DNA from: an uncultured Clostridia bacterium
Lineage (GTDB): Bacteria > Bacillota > Clostridia > Lachnospirales > CAG-274
NCBI GenBank assembly: GCA_910579745.1
Contig: CAJTVH010000007.1
Span: 1-64,000, forward strand
Length of the DNA: 64,000 nt
Direction of reading: 5' to 3'
In this document: in pieces, positions 35,970-44,610 of the stretch
Numbering within the stretch: the stretch's first letter is position 1
How the letters are laid out: each line of letters starts with the position of its first letter
Made by a program: the position numbers and the translations under genes
The notes under the pieces: generated by a model
Told to the model about the DNA's origin: nothing
Databases searched by the model: none
The model's input: only the letters and a program-made list of their open reading frames with translations

Positions 35970-36497
35970 ATGTCTGAGCAGGAAAACGCAAAGTGGTATG
36001 TTGTTCATACTTATTCCGGCTATGAAAACAAAGTTAAAGCAAATATTGAAAAGCTTGTTGATAACAGAAATATGCGTGACAGAATTTTAGAGGTTATCGT
36101 TCCTCTTGAGGACGAGGTCGAAATCAAAGACGGCAAGAAAAAGGTTGTTCAACGTAAAGTTTTTCCCGGCTACGTGTTACTTAAAATGATTATGGATGAC
36201 GACACATGGTATGTCGTAAGAAACACCAGGGGCGTGACAAGTTTTGTAGGGCCTGGGTCTAAGCCTGTTCCTTTGACGGATGACGAGGTATATGATATGG
36301 GCATAGAGTCTTATGTCCAGACAATCGACATTAGCGAGGGAGATACGGTTTCGGTTATTTCCGGACCTTTCGCCGAGTCTACAGGGATTGTCAAGGAAGT
36401 AAATATTAATAAGCGGACTATTGTTGTCATGCTTTCTATCTTCGGACGTGAAACCCCCGTTGAGCTTGATTTTACACAGGTTCGTCTTTTGGCGTAA
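35970..36497 (+). CDS. nusG: Transcription elongation/termination factor NusG
   Basis: 175 residues from MSEQENAKWYVVHTYSGYENKVK. NGN domain (residues 8-115) with VFPGYVLLKM and VRNTRGVTSFVGPG, then the KOW domain ISEGDTVSVISGPFAESTGIVKEVN. Binds RNA polymerase. The chosen ATG at 35970 has GTGAGG upstream; the longer reading adds ten hydrophobic residues foreign to the family. Confidence 0.97.
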   Translation: MSEQENAKWYVVHTYSGYENKVKANIEKLVDNRNMRDRILEVIVPLEDEVEIKDGKKKVVQRKVFPGYVLLKMIMDDDTWYVVRNTRGVTSFVGPGSKPVPLTDDEVYDMGIESYVQTIDISEGDTVSVISGPFAESTGIVKEVNINKRTIVVMLSIFGRETPVELDFTQVRLLA

Positions 36498-36504
36498 TTT
36501 CGCC

Positions 36505-36535
36505 GTGGGAGGGAAAATCCCGCTAATTACCACAT
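36505..36535 (+). promoter_or_regulatory. Conserved hairpin before rplK (candidate L1-binding site)
   Basis: GTGGGAGGGAA, 10 bases, then ATTACCACAT. GTGG/CCAC closes an internal loop and GGGA/TCCC tops it. The same two strings recur 11 bases apart before rplA. L1 is known to repress its own operon by binding an mRNA copy of its 23S site; applying that here is inference. Confidence 0.6.
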
Positions 36536-36557
36536 TTTATTTAGGAGGTGCCTTTAA

Positions 36558-36983
36558 ATGGCAAAGAAAATTACCGGTTATATTAAATTACAAATCGCGG
36601 CAGGAAAGGCGAGTCCCGCTCCTCCGGTTGGTCCAGCTTTAGGTCAGCACGGTGTGAATATTATGGGATTCTGCAAGGAGTTTAACGAAAGAACATCTAA
36701 AGACGCCGGCCTTGTTATTCCTGTTGTTATTACAGTTTATCAGGATAAGAGTTTTACATTCGTGACTAAAACCCCGCCGGCTGCCGTTCTCTTGAAGAAA
36801 GCCTGCAAAATTGAGTCAGGTTCAGGCGTGCCAAACAAAACAAAAGTCGCTACAATCTCTATTGACGAGGTTAAGAAAATCGCTGAGCAGAAAATGCCGG
36901 ATTTAACAGCCGCTACTTTAGACGCCGCTGTAAGTATGATTAAAGGAACAGCGAGAAGTATGGGTATCGTTGTTGAGGAATAA
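36558..36983 (+). CDS. rplK: 50S ribosomal protein L11
   Basis: 141 residues, standard length: AKKITGYIKLQIAAGKASPAPPVGPALGQHGVNIMGFCKEFNERT is the N-terminal domain, and the RNA-binding C-terminal half ends GTARSMGIVVEE. Binds 23S rRNA at the factor-binding centre. AGGAGGTG precedes the ATG. Confidence 0.98.
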   Translation: MAKKITGYIKLQIAAGKASPAPPVGPALGQHGVNIMGFCKEFNERTSKDAGLVIPVVITVYQDKSFTFVTKTPPAAVLLKKACKIESGSGVPNKTKVATISIDEVKKIAEQKMPDLTAATLDAAVSMIKGTARSMGIVVEE

Positions 36984-37116
36984 AATTGATGTATATTTTA
37001 TAAATGTGTTATTGGGTAAATATCAAAAAAGTTATTATGCTAGAATAAAATCAAGAAGAGAGTTTATATTTCAGTATTTAATTTTCAAATATTTAAACCC
37101 GCGTAACACGCAGTAA

Positions 37117-37148
37117 GTGGGAGGGAACATCTCCCGATATTACCACAT
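37117..37148 (+). promoter_or_regulatory. Conserved hairpin before rplA (candidate L1-binding site)
   Basis: GTGGGAGGGAA, 11 bases, ATTACCACAT; same elements as before rplK, ending 9 bases before the AAGGAGG ribosome site. A protein bound here would block initiation of rplA. Confidence 0.6.
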
Positions 37149-37162
37149 AAGGAGGAAATACT

Positions 37163-37858
37163 TTGAAAAGAGGAAAGAAATATCTCGAAAAGGAAAAGCT
37201 CGTTGACAAATCTGTTTTATATGATACAGGAGAGGCTGTTGAGCTTATAACAAAGACAAGCGTCGCTAAATTTGACGAGACTGTAGAGGCACATATTCGT
37301 TTAGGCGTTGACTCAAGACACGCCGATCAGCAAGTCAGAGGGGCTGTCGTTCTCCCTCACGGTACAGGAAAAACCGTTCGTATTCTTGTTTTCGCTAAAG
37401 GTGACAAAGCCGCTGAGGCTGAGAAAGCGGGCGCTGATTTTGTCGGCGCTGAGGATATGGTGGCTAAAATCCAGGGCGAGAACTGGTTTGATTTTGATAT
37501 TATTGTCGCTACTCCCGACATGATGGGTCTTGTCGGCCGTCTTGGCCGTGTTTTGGGCCCTAAAGGTCTTATGCCCAATCCTAAAGCGGGCACTGTTACT
37601 ATGGATGTTTCAAAGGCTGTTTCTGAAATTAAGGCGGGTAAAATTGAGTATCGTCTTGATAAGACAAATATTATTCATGTTCCTGTCGGTAAAGTTTCTT
37701 TCGGCGCCGAGAAATTGTCCGAAAACTTCCAAACTCTTATGAGCGCTATTATAAAAGCTAAACCTTCAGCCACAAAAGGTCAGTATATAAAAAGCGTCGT
37801 TTTGGCGACGACTATGGGACCAGGCGTTAAGGTAAACCAAGCTAAAATCAGTGAGTAA
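37163..37858 (+). CDS. rplA: 50S ribosomal protein L1
   Basis: 231 residues beginning (M)KRGKKYLEKEKLVDKS with a TTG start and AAGGAGGAA upstream. The signature VATPDMMGLVGRLGRVLGPKGLMPNPKAGTV is intact. Forms the L1 stalk and is probably the autoregulator of rplK-rplA. Unlike most bacteria, rplJ-rplL do not follow; a terminator does. Confidence 0.98.
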   Translation: MKRGKKYLEKEKLVDKSVLYDTGEAVELITKTSVAKFDETVEAHIRLGVDSRHADQQVRGAVVLPHGTGKTVRILVFAKGDKAAEAEKAGADFVGAEDMVAKIQGENWFDFDIIVATPDMMGLVGRLGRVLGPKGLMPNPKAGTVTMDVSKAVSEIKAGKIEYRLDKTNIIHVPVGKVSFGAEKLSENFQTLMSAIIKAKPSATKGQYIKSVVLATTMGPGVKVNQAKISE

Positions 37859-37875
37859 TTTTTTATAATTTTCAT

Positions 37876-37907
37876 AGGCTGTTGCGTGTTTTTGCAACGG
37901 CCTTTTA
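37876..37907 (+). terminator. Terminator after rplA
   Basis: AGGCTGTTGC pairs with GCAACGGCCT over 10 bp, then TTTT. Confidence 0.85.
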
Positions 37908-37928
37908 AAAATTAAGGAGGTAAAATTT

Positions 37929-39359
37929 ATGAGGCTTAATTTGAGAAAGTTTTTCGCCGCGGCTGTATCTCTTTGTATCTCTTTTTCTTGTTTTGTGTGT
38001 ACAAATATTTTCGCTGGGGAAACGGATATTGTTCATTATGATACAAATGCCAAAGTTTCGACGGTTAATTCTGTTCCTGACGGCGCTACTGTCGTTTCGG
38101 TTATTCCGTCAAAGGACTCTCTGTCTGTCGGGGATGACTTTTATGTTGATATTATTTTAGAGAATAATCCTGGTTTCGCCGCTTATGGATTTACTATAAA
38201 TTATGATCCTTCTGTTATTGTTCCTGTTAAGGGCAATGAGGATGAGATGGATTCTGTGAGTCAGGTTACTTATAATGGCGGGATTCCCGCTGTTTTGGCG
38301 GACCAGGTTAATAGAGGGATTGATATTGGCGCTTCAAGCGGGAAGCTTTTTAGAGGCAATATTCTTTTAAGAGGAAGTAAAATTTTAGAAACAAGGGAAA
38401 ACGGAATTCTTTTCAGGGTTAATTTTAAGGCAGTGGGAGAGGGAATCTCCTATATAAATTACTCTGATTTACAAAATGTTATTTTTTCAAATGAGAAGGT
38501 AGAGCATTTTGATGTTTACATTAAAAACTCGGAAGTTACTGTAGGCGGAGGAAACAAGGACTCTTTAGGCGGGCCTGATAATAACGCGGACACCAATAAA
38601 GATAATTCTAGTGATAAAAATGACGATTCAAATAAAGATAAATCAAATGATAAGAACTCAAATGAGGATAAATCCGCCGGCAACTCAAACAATTCCGGCA
38701 AGGAAAATGAGAACAAGGAGGAAAGCGCTTCTGAGGACACCAAGCCAGACATTTCTAAAGAGGAAACAGGAAGTGATTTTGTTATAAATCTTCCGAAGAA
38801 TATGTCTGCTCCAAGAGAATTTGGAGACCTTGCTTCGGTTTCTTGGGCTAAGGAGTCCATTATTAAATTATCTTCTTTGGGTATTATTAACGGTGTTGAT
38901 GATGTAACGTTCAGCCCTAAGTCTTACACTTACAGAGCGGATTTTGTGGTTGTTATCTCAAGGCTTTTAGGCCTTGACGGAAGTGCCGGTAATATTTTCT
39001 CTGATGTTGATGGTTCCTCTTATTACGCTAAGGCGGTTTCTCTCGCCAACAAATTTGGAATTGTTCAAGGGTCTAACGGTATGTTCATGCCCAAAAGCAA
39101 TATTACAAGACAAGACGCTATGGTTATACTCTCAAGGGTTCTTGAAAAGGCGGGCAAGCTTAAAAAAGCGGACTCATCGGCATTAAACGGTTTTAATGAT
39201 AAGGCGTCTGTCTCAAACTACGCCCTTTCTCCTATGGCGGATTTGGTCGGCATGGGAATTTTAAACGGAGACAACAACCGGAACCTTAATCCCAAAGGAT
39301 TTATTAACCGAGCCGAAATGGCGGTTGTTATCGACAAAATTTATGATGTTCTTAAATAA
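37929..39359 (+). CDS. Cohesin-like plus SLH wall-anchored protein, copy 1
   Basis: 476 residues. Signal peptide 1-30 (ending NIFAG). Residues 50-205 resemble a cohesin domain: SKDSLSVGDDFYVDIILENNPGFAAYGFTINYDPSVIVPV, then a final strand DVYIKNSEVTVGGG. A low-complexity D/N/K/S/E linker (about 207-280) leads to three SLH repeats (FGDLASVSWAKESI..., FSDVDGSSYYAKAV...ITRQDAMVIL, ...FINRAEMAVVIDKIY). The layout matches OlpA/SdbA-type cellulosome anchoring proteins, which hold dockerin-bearing enzymes at the surface. AAGGAGGT precedes the ATG. Confidence 0.83.
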   Translation: MRLNLRKFFAAAVSLCISFSCFVCTNIFAGETDIVHYDTNAKVSTVNSVPDGATVVSVIPSKDSLSVGDDFYVDIILENNPGFAAYGFTINYDPSVIVPVKGNEDEMDSVSQVTYNGGIPAVLADQVNRGIDIGASSGKLFRGNILLRGSKILETRENGILFRVNFKAVGEGISYINYSDLQNVIFSNEKVEHFDVYIKNSEVTVGGGNKDSLGGPDNNADTNKDNSSDKNDDSNKDKSNDKNSNEDKSAGNSNNSGKENENKEESASEDTKPDISKEETGSDFVINLPKNMSAPREFGDLASVSWAKESIIKLSSLGIINGVDDVTFSPKSYTYRADFVVVISRLLGLDGSAGNIFSDVDGSSYYAKAVSLANKFGIVQGSNGMFMPKSNITRQDAMVILSRVLEKAGKLKKADSSALNGFNDKASVSNYALSPMADLVGMGILNGDNNRNLNPKGFINRAEMAVVIDKIYDVLK

Positions 39360-39441
39360 CGATGGATTTATAAAAACATTGAGGCTTTGTTTTATATGGA
39401 ATAAGGTTTTTGGATTGAAAATTTTATAAGGAGGGTTAAAT

Positions 39442-40809
39442 ATGCCCGGTATTAAAAAAAGTTTTTCTCTGTTTTTGGCGGGTATTTTTGTTTTATCACC
39501 ATCATTAAATATTTTCGCCGAGACGGGAAGCACTGTTTTATATGATAAAAATTACAGCAAGAATATTGTTTCATCGGTTTCCGAGGGAAGTCCCCAAATT
39601 ACCGTTAAATCTGAAAAGGATAGTTTTAAAATCGGAGAGACTTTTTCTGTTGATTTTGAGATTTCAAACAATCCCGGTTTCTCATCTTACGGGTTTAAGG
39701 TGGAATATGACGGTACGGTTATTAAGCCTGTTTCCGCCTCATCAGAAGAATGTCAGGTGGAATATTCCTATAATTCCAAAGTTAAAAATAAGGCTATCAA
39801 GAATACAGATATTAAAAACGCCGTAAAAAGCAAAAAAGAAAACGACTTCTATTTTACTGGTTTTTGCATGAGCGGTTCGGGAAAGCTTACCCAGACGACA
39901 GGTGATGGTCTTTTGTTTACTGTTGATTTTAAGGTTGTGGGCGACGGCAAATCTAAGATTGATTTAATTGGTTTTAATGATTTTATTTTATCGGATTCGG
40001 ACGACGCCAAAATTCCCGTTTACGTTAAAAGTTTAATTGTGACGGCGGGAAATGGAAATTCAGGGAAAACTGACTCGAAAAACGGTAATACTACGGAAAA
40101 AACCGGAAAACTATCAAATTTGAGAAATATGAGGCCTGACGAGGAAGAAAAAGTGGCAGAGAGCGGTTTGGCGGGCAAAAGTGACAGTGAGGGCACTCAA
40201 AAAGACGGGGGTTATCCAGATTTTGAGCTTAACGCGCCTACAGCTATGTCAGCTCCCGTCGAGTTTAGGGATATGGCTAATCACCCATGGGCGAAAGACG
40301 CTGTTAACACTTTATCTTCTCTTGGGATTGTCAAGGGTATTGGCTGGAGAACGTTTAAACCCACAGAATTTACCACAAGGGCCGATTTTATGGTTATTGT
40401 GAAGCGTTTTACCGGAATAGAGGGCGAGCCGAAATTAGATGCATACAGCGATGTGGACAATACCGCTTATTACGCCGAGGCTGTGGGCGTAGTGACGAGA
40501 TATGGTCTTGTAAGCGGAATGAGCGGGGAAGAATTTAAACCTAAAGCGAATATTACAAGGCAAGAAGTCGCCGCTATTCTCGCGAGGATTTTGGAAAAAG
40601 CGGGAAAACTTCAGAAGAGTAATGAAAACCTTTTGAATGATTTTGTTGACGGGGATTTTGTCTCTCCTTACGCTAGAGAGTATATGTCCGATTTAATCGG
40701 TATGAAAATAGTGCAGGGAAATGACAAAAAAAGGCTTAATCCTGTTGAGCCTATTACAAGGGCAGAGGTCTGCGTGATTGTAAAAAGGGTTTATGATTTA
40801 ATAAAATAA
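39442..40809 (+). CDS. Cohesin-like plus SLH wall-anchored protein, copy 2
   Basis: 455 residues, tandem paralogue of the preceding gene with the same order of parts: signal peptide (1-27), cohesin-like domain (about 48-205; EKDSFKIGETFSVDFEISNNPGFSSYGFKVEYDGTVIKPV), charged linker (about 210-265), three SLH repeats (FRDMANHPWAKDAV..., YSDVDNTAYYAEAV...ITRQEVAAIL, ...PITRAEVCVIVKRVY). Linker sequence differs completely from copy 1 and the cohesin surface has diverged, so ligand specificity may differ. AAGGAGGG precedes the ATG. Confidence 0.83.
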   Translation: MPGIKKSFSLFLAGIFVLSPSLNIFAETGSTVLYDKNYSKNIVSSVSEGSPQITVKSEKDSFKIGETFSVDFEISNNPGFSSYGFKVEYDGTVIKPVSASSEECQVEYSYNSKVKNKAIKNTDIKNAVKSKKENDFYFTGFCMSGSGKLTQTTGDGLLFTVDFKVVGDGKSKIDLIGFNDFILSDSDDAKIPVYVKSLIVTAGNGNSGKTDSKNGNTTEKTGKLSNLRNMRPDEEEKVAESGLAGKSDSEGTQKDGGYPDFELNAPTAMSAPVEFRDMANHPWAKDAVNTLSSLGIVKGIGWRTFKPTEFTTRADFMVIVKRFTGIEGEPKLDAYSDVDNTAYYAEAVGVVTRYGLVSGMSGEEFKPKANITRQEVAAILARILEKAGKLQKSNENLLNDFVDGDFVSPYAREYMSDLIGMKIVQGNDKKRLNPVEPITRAEVCVIVKRVYDLIK

Positions 40810-40854
40810 TATTTTGAGACTGTGTTTTTTATTAAGTCAGCTTAATAACCTATA

Positions 40855-40922
40855 GCGAAACAATAAAAGAATGAATAGCAAGTTAAAAAAATAATATATT
40901 AAGAATTTTTTTATTGTTTCGC
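40855..40922. repeat. Family E palindromic repeat, copy 2
   Basis: GCGAAACAATAAAAGAAT inverts to ATTTTTTTATTGTTTCGC. Flanks CTATA and GATAG are also inverted. Located just after the second cohesin gene. Confidence 0.75.
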
Positions 40923-41015
40923 GATAGAAATTTTAAAAATTGCTTATAGACTTGTTCGGAAATCTCAGAAAGACATATTCATTTGTCTTTTAAAAGTTTT
41001 CAGGCGGGTTTGTAG

Positions 41016-41052
41016 AAGGGGCGAAAACCTGAAATGGGTTCGCCCCTTTTTA
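41016..41052 (+). terminator. Terminator of the cohesin/SLH genes
   Basis: AAGGGGCGAAAACC pairs with GGGTTCGCCCCTT, then TTTT. The rest of 41053-41521 holds the diverged family A repeat and no gene. Confidence 0.85.
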
Positions 41053-41257
41053 AGTTTTTAAGTTTGTTGACTATAATCGGCGTTTTTAAAAATACTTTTA
41101 AATATTGATTGAAATATTTTAACAATAGTTGTATAATAAAACTGATAGGATATAAAACTTTTAAATGAATTAATATTATATTTTCGGATAATATAAATTA
41201 TAAGAGCCGATATAGAAGGTTTAAGGCCAGTGAATTTGAGAAGCGGAAGAATTTAAT

Positions 41258-41432
41258 CCGTCTGAAAGTTGTCTTAAAATTAAAATACACATGAAAAAAT
41301 TATACAAAAGTAAAATAAATTTGAGTTACGCTTGTTTTATTTTTTATGATTTTTTGGATATTTTAGCTTTATAAAGACATTCGAGGTTTTAGATAATTTT
41401 AGCAAATAAGCGCGTAGTTTTTGGATACGCTC
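41258..41432. repeat. Diverged family A repeat
   Basis: CTTAAAATTAAAATACACATG...AAAAATTATAC on the left and TTTTATTTTTTATGATTTTTTGGATATTTTAGC in two runs on the right follow family A; the end GTTTTTGGATACGC closes it. Confidence 0.55.
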
Positions 41433-41521
41433 TGATTGGCCGCGAAAATTATCTTATAAGGCGGGGTCTGAGAATCTCGCGGCTCATAAAAACAATTTTT
41501 ATTCTTTAAGTGGGGTATTTT

Positions 41522-42031
41522 ATGATTAAAAAATTTTTTCCTGAAAAATATGTTGATTCTGTTTACGCTATTGACGTTGAAAAGCTCAAAAAAGACAAAA
41601 TAGAAGCGGTTATTTTTGACATTGACAATACTCTTGTACCTTATTTTATACCTAACGCCAATGAGAAAATCAAACAGCTTTTTTCCAAAATAAAGGAAAG
41701 CGGTCTTAAAGTCGGTGTTTTATCCAACAACAGGGAGCGTAGAGTATCTTTATTCTGCCGGGATTTAAACATCGAGTATGTACACAACGCGGGAAAACCT
41801 GGGGTTAAGGGTTTAGGCCGGCTTATTAAGAAACTCGGCGTTAAAAATCATAAGAACACGGTTATTATCGGCGATCAGGTGTTTACCGATGTGCTTTGCG
41901 GGAATAGAATGGGTATTCACACTATTTTGGTTAAGCCCGTTTCCCAAAAGGACGAGTTTGGGACATGGCTTAAAAGAGGCGTCGAGTCGATCATTATAAA
42001 CTTATATTTAAAACGATTAAAATGCAAATAA
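41522..42031 (+). CDS. yqeG: YqeG-family HAD phosphatase
   Basis: 169 residues from the ATG at 41522. HAD motif I is AVIFDIDNTLVP, motif II VGVLSNN and motif IV IIGDQVFTDVLCGNRMG, the IIIA subclass arrangement of YqeG. Physiological substrate unknown. In Firmicutes yqeG is often followed by yqeH and aroE; here aroE follows after 11 bases and yqeH is absent. The family matches PGP phosphatases in yeast, so a lipid phosphatase is possible. Confidence 0.9.
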   Translation: MIKKFFPEKYVDSVYAIDVEKLKKDKIEAVIFDIDNTLVPYFIPNANEKIKQLFSKIKESGLKVGVLSNNRERRVSLFCRDLNIEYVHNAGKPGVKGLGRLIKKLGVKNHKNTVIIGDQVFTDVLCGNRMGIHTILVKPVSQKDEFGTWLKRGVESIIINLYLKRLKCK

Positions 42032-42042
42032 AGGGGTTTTTT

Positions 42043-42918
42043 ATGAAAGCTAACGAAAATATAAACGGGAAAACCAGTGTCTATGGTATTATCGGCGACC
42101 CGGTGGGACATTCTTTTTCCCCGATAATACACAATACGATTTCAAAGGCCATCGGAGGCGGCTTTGTATATGTTCCTTTTCACGTTAGAGAGGGAGATGT
42201 GGAGGAAGCCGTAAAAGGAGCCTATTCTTTAGGGGTGAAAGGGTTAAACGTCACAGTTCCCCACAAAAAGGCCGTTATTCCTTATCTCTGTGAGCTTGAG
42301 AGGCGCGCCGAGGCTATCGGCGCCGTAAACACCCTTAAATATACTGATAACGGATATATTGGATATAATACCGACATTTTGGGAATTTTATATTCTTTCC
42401 AAAACAGGGGTATTTACATAAAAGACAAAAGTGTTCTTATTATCGGGGCGGGAGGAAGCGCTTGCGCGGCTTTGGTTTTAGCTGTCTCGGAAGGGGCGAG
42501 ATCGGTGGTTATAGCTAATCGTACTGTCTCAAACGCCCAAAAACTTAGAGATCATGTTTTAAAGTTTTATGACGCCGACATTTCCGTATGCGGAACAGAT
42601 GAGATAAACGACGTTGAGAAAGCGGACATTGTGATTCAGACGACTACTTTGGGATTTGGAGAGAATATTGGGCTTTCTCCGATTAAAGATAAAAGCTTTT
42701 TTAAAAACAAAAATGTTTCCGCCGTTTTTGACACAATCTATATACCCCCGAAAACAGAGTTTTTAAAGGACGCCGAGGGTTTTGGCGTTACGGCTATCAA
42801 CGGTTTTGATATGCTGGTTTATCAAGCTGTCGCCGCTTCTGAGATATGGCTTGAGAGGAAATATAACGAGGGGTTTGTAAAAGAGTTAAAAGATGAGCTC
42901 TCGCTGTTTTTTAGATAA
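42043..42918 (+). CDS. aroE: Shikimate dehydrogenase
   Basis: Reduces 3-dehydroshikimate with NADPH. 291 residues from the ATG at 42043 (AAAGGGG upstream; an ATG inside yqeG is not preferred). Motifs: YGIIGDPVGHSFSPIIHN, catalytic lysine in GLNVTVPHKKAVIPY, cofactor loop LIIGAGGSACAAL. Followed across 290 bases by comFB-aroK-aroQ, giving a small shikimate cluster. Confidence 0.96.
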   Translation: MKANENINGKTSVYGIIGDPVGHSFSPIIHNTISKAIGGGFVYVPFHVREGDVEEAVKGAYSLGVKGLNVTVPHKKAVIPYLCELERRAEAIGAVNTLKYTDNGYIGYNTDILGILYSFQNRGIYIKDKSVLIIGAGGSACAALVLAVSEGARSVVIANRTVSNAQKLRDHVLKFYDADISVCGTDEINDVEKADIVIQTTTLGFGENIGLSPIKDKSFFKNKNVSAVFDTIYIPPKTEFLKDAEGFGVTAINGFDMLVYQAVAASEIWLERKYNEGFVKELKDELSLFFR

Positions 42919-43049
42919 ATCCTTTAGGGAGTATAGGGAGAGGATGGATATAAGCGGTGAGAGAATTTTAAGATGTTTTAAACAGGTATAGAATAGGGTT
43001 TTAAATTTATTTTTTACGGCGTGTATAAAAAATAAATTTTTTAATTAGA

Positions 43050-43102
43050 GCGAAACAATTTTAATGGAGCCAGATGGATTAAGGAATTATTTTATTGTTT
43101 TA
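43050..43102. repeat. Family E repeat, copy 3 (diverged)
   Basis: GCGAAACAATTTTAAT against ATTATTTTATTGTTTTAC; right end decayed. Lies in the gap between aroE and comFB. Confidence 0.55.
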
Positions 43103-43211
43103 CTATAATGAGTTTTAAGCCAAAGGTTATTTATAGACGGTGATTTTTAATCATCGGGTATATGTTAGATACGCTGTAATATAAGTTAAAATATTTATGT
43201 AGAGGTGCTTG

Positions 43212-43517
43212 ATGTTATCAATGGAGGCGATAGATACTATGGAGCTTAAAAATTCTATGGAGGAGTTTGTTGAGAGATATATTGACGGGGTTATGAAAGA
43301 GCTTGATATGTGTACATGTCAGAAATGCAGGTTTGATGTTATGGCGATTGCTCTTAACAATCTTCCGCCGCTTTACACGGTGACGAGAAACGGGGCGTTG
43401 TTTAACAAGGTTAAATCTATGGAAAGTCAGTCTGGGGCTAAAATTATTTCTGAGATTACCAAAGCGGCGAAAATTGTTATGAAGGACGCGAAACACTATG
43501 AGAAAAAAGAAGAATAA
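43212..43517 (+). CDS. ComFB-family late competence protein
   Basis: About 101 residues. The core LKNSMEEFVERYIDGVMKELDMCTCQKCRFDVMAIALNNLPPLYTVTRNGALFNKV is the ComFB domain, with a CxCxxC cluster likely binding zinc. Function is unsettled; in cyanobacteria related proteins bind cyclic dinucleotides. The exact start is uncertain: AGAGGTG lies before a TTG and ATG (43209, 43212), with further ATGs at 43221 and 43239. It overlaps aroK by 20 bases. Confidence 0.85.
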   Translation: MLSMEAIDTMELKNSMEEFVERYIDGVMKELDMCTCQKCRFDVMAIALNNLPPLYTVTRNGALFNKVKSMESQSGAKIISEITKAAKIVMKDAKHYEKKEE

Positions 43518-44031
43518 CATTGTTCTTATTGGTTTTATGGGATGCGGGAAATCCAGCGTCGGCAAAAGAATAGCCCAGAATTTTGATTATAAATTTGTGG
43601 ACACTGACCTGGAGATTCAGAGTATAAGCGGTATGACCATAAACGATATTTTCGCCAAATACGGAGAGGATTATTTCAGAAAGCTTGAGAGAAATTACTG
43701 TAAGCTTTGCGCCATAAACGACAGATATATAATCGCGACGGGAGGCGGAGTCATTAAAAATGATGAGAATGTCCGTAATTTAAAAATAAACGGTTCTGTG
43801 GTTTATCTTAAATGCGGCGCTGAGAAAATTTATAAAAATATCAAAAACGACACTACAAGACCACTTTTAAACGGCGCTGAGGACAAGCTTTTAAGAATTT
43901 CATCCCTGCTTCTTGAGAGAGAGCCTTTATACGAGAGGCACGCTGATTTTACCATTGACATAACAGAAATGAGGCTTGAGGAAAGCGCGTGGCAGGTGGG
44001 CAGAGAGCTTAGGAGGCTTGGTTTTTTATGA
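43498..44031 (+). CDS. aroK: Shikimate kinase
   Basis: 177 residues. Walker A GFMGCGKSSVGKR near residue 12, shikimate-binding DTDLEIQ, ATGGGVI, and the lid region NDTTRPLL. Phosphorylates shikimate with ATP. The start overlaps comFB and the stop overlaps aroQ by four bases (ATGA), so translation is coupled through all three. Confidence 0.95.
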   Translation: MRKKKNNIVLIGFMGCGKSSVGKRIAQNFDYKFVDTDLEIQSISGMTINDIFAKYGEDYFRKLERNYCKLCAINDRYIIATGGGVIKNDENVRNLKINGSVVYLKCGAEKIYKNIKNDTTRPLLNGAEDKLLRISSLLLEREPLYERHADFTIDITEMRLEESAWQVGRELRRLGFL

Positions 44032-44471
44032 AAAAGATAAGGCTTATAAACGGCCCTAATATTAATTTCACGGGAATAAGGGAAAAAGGAGTTTACGGAA
44101 GTTTAAGCTATGAGCGAATTATTGAGATTGTAGCCGAAAAGGCGAGAGAAATGGATTTTGAGATAGATTGTTTCCAGTCTAACCATGAGGGCGGGATTAT
44201 TGATTATATACAGAAATGTTTTTTAGAGGAAACGGATGGCATTATTATTAATCCTGGCGCTTTTACTCACTACAGTTACGCTATAAGAGACGCCATAGCA
44301 TCAGTTGGGATACCAGTTGTCGAGGTGCATATGTCAAACATTCACAGCCGCGAGGAGTTCAGGCATTTATCAGTTACTGCTCCCGTGTGCCGGGGACAGA
44401 TATGCGGATTTGGATATTTTGGGTATATTATGGCTCTTTCAGCTTTTGAGAATATTTTTGAGGAAAGCTGA
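44028..44471 (+). CDS. aroQ: 3-dehydroquinate dehydratase, type II
   Basis: 147 residues: IRLINGPNINFTGIREKGVYGS has the type II signature with the catalytic tyrosine in YGSLSY, then QSNHEGGIIDYI, INPGAFTHYSYAIRDA and EVHMSNIHSREEFR with the catalytic histidine. Dehydrates dehydroquinate to dehydroshikimate, the AroE substrate. In many Firmicutes aroQ-pepP-efp occur together; here efp follows without pepP. Confidence 0.96.
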   Translation: MKKIRLINGPNINFTGIREKGVYGSLSYERIIEIVAEKAREMDFEIDCFQSNHEGGIIDYIQKCFLEETDGIIINPGAFTHYSYAIRDAIASVGIPVVEVHMSNIHSREEFRHLSVTAPVCRGQICGFGYFGYIMALSAFENIFEES

Positions 44472-44610
44472 GTTTTGTTCTTAAAAGTCGCCGATTTATA
44501 ACGATATTTTACAACATACTCACTTTTTTCCAAAAAAGTGTTGAATTTATACTTTATTTTCTGTTATAATAAAATAACAGGCATAGTTTTTTTAAGGAGG
44601 ATTTTTTTAT

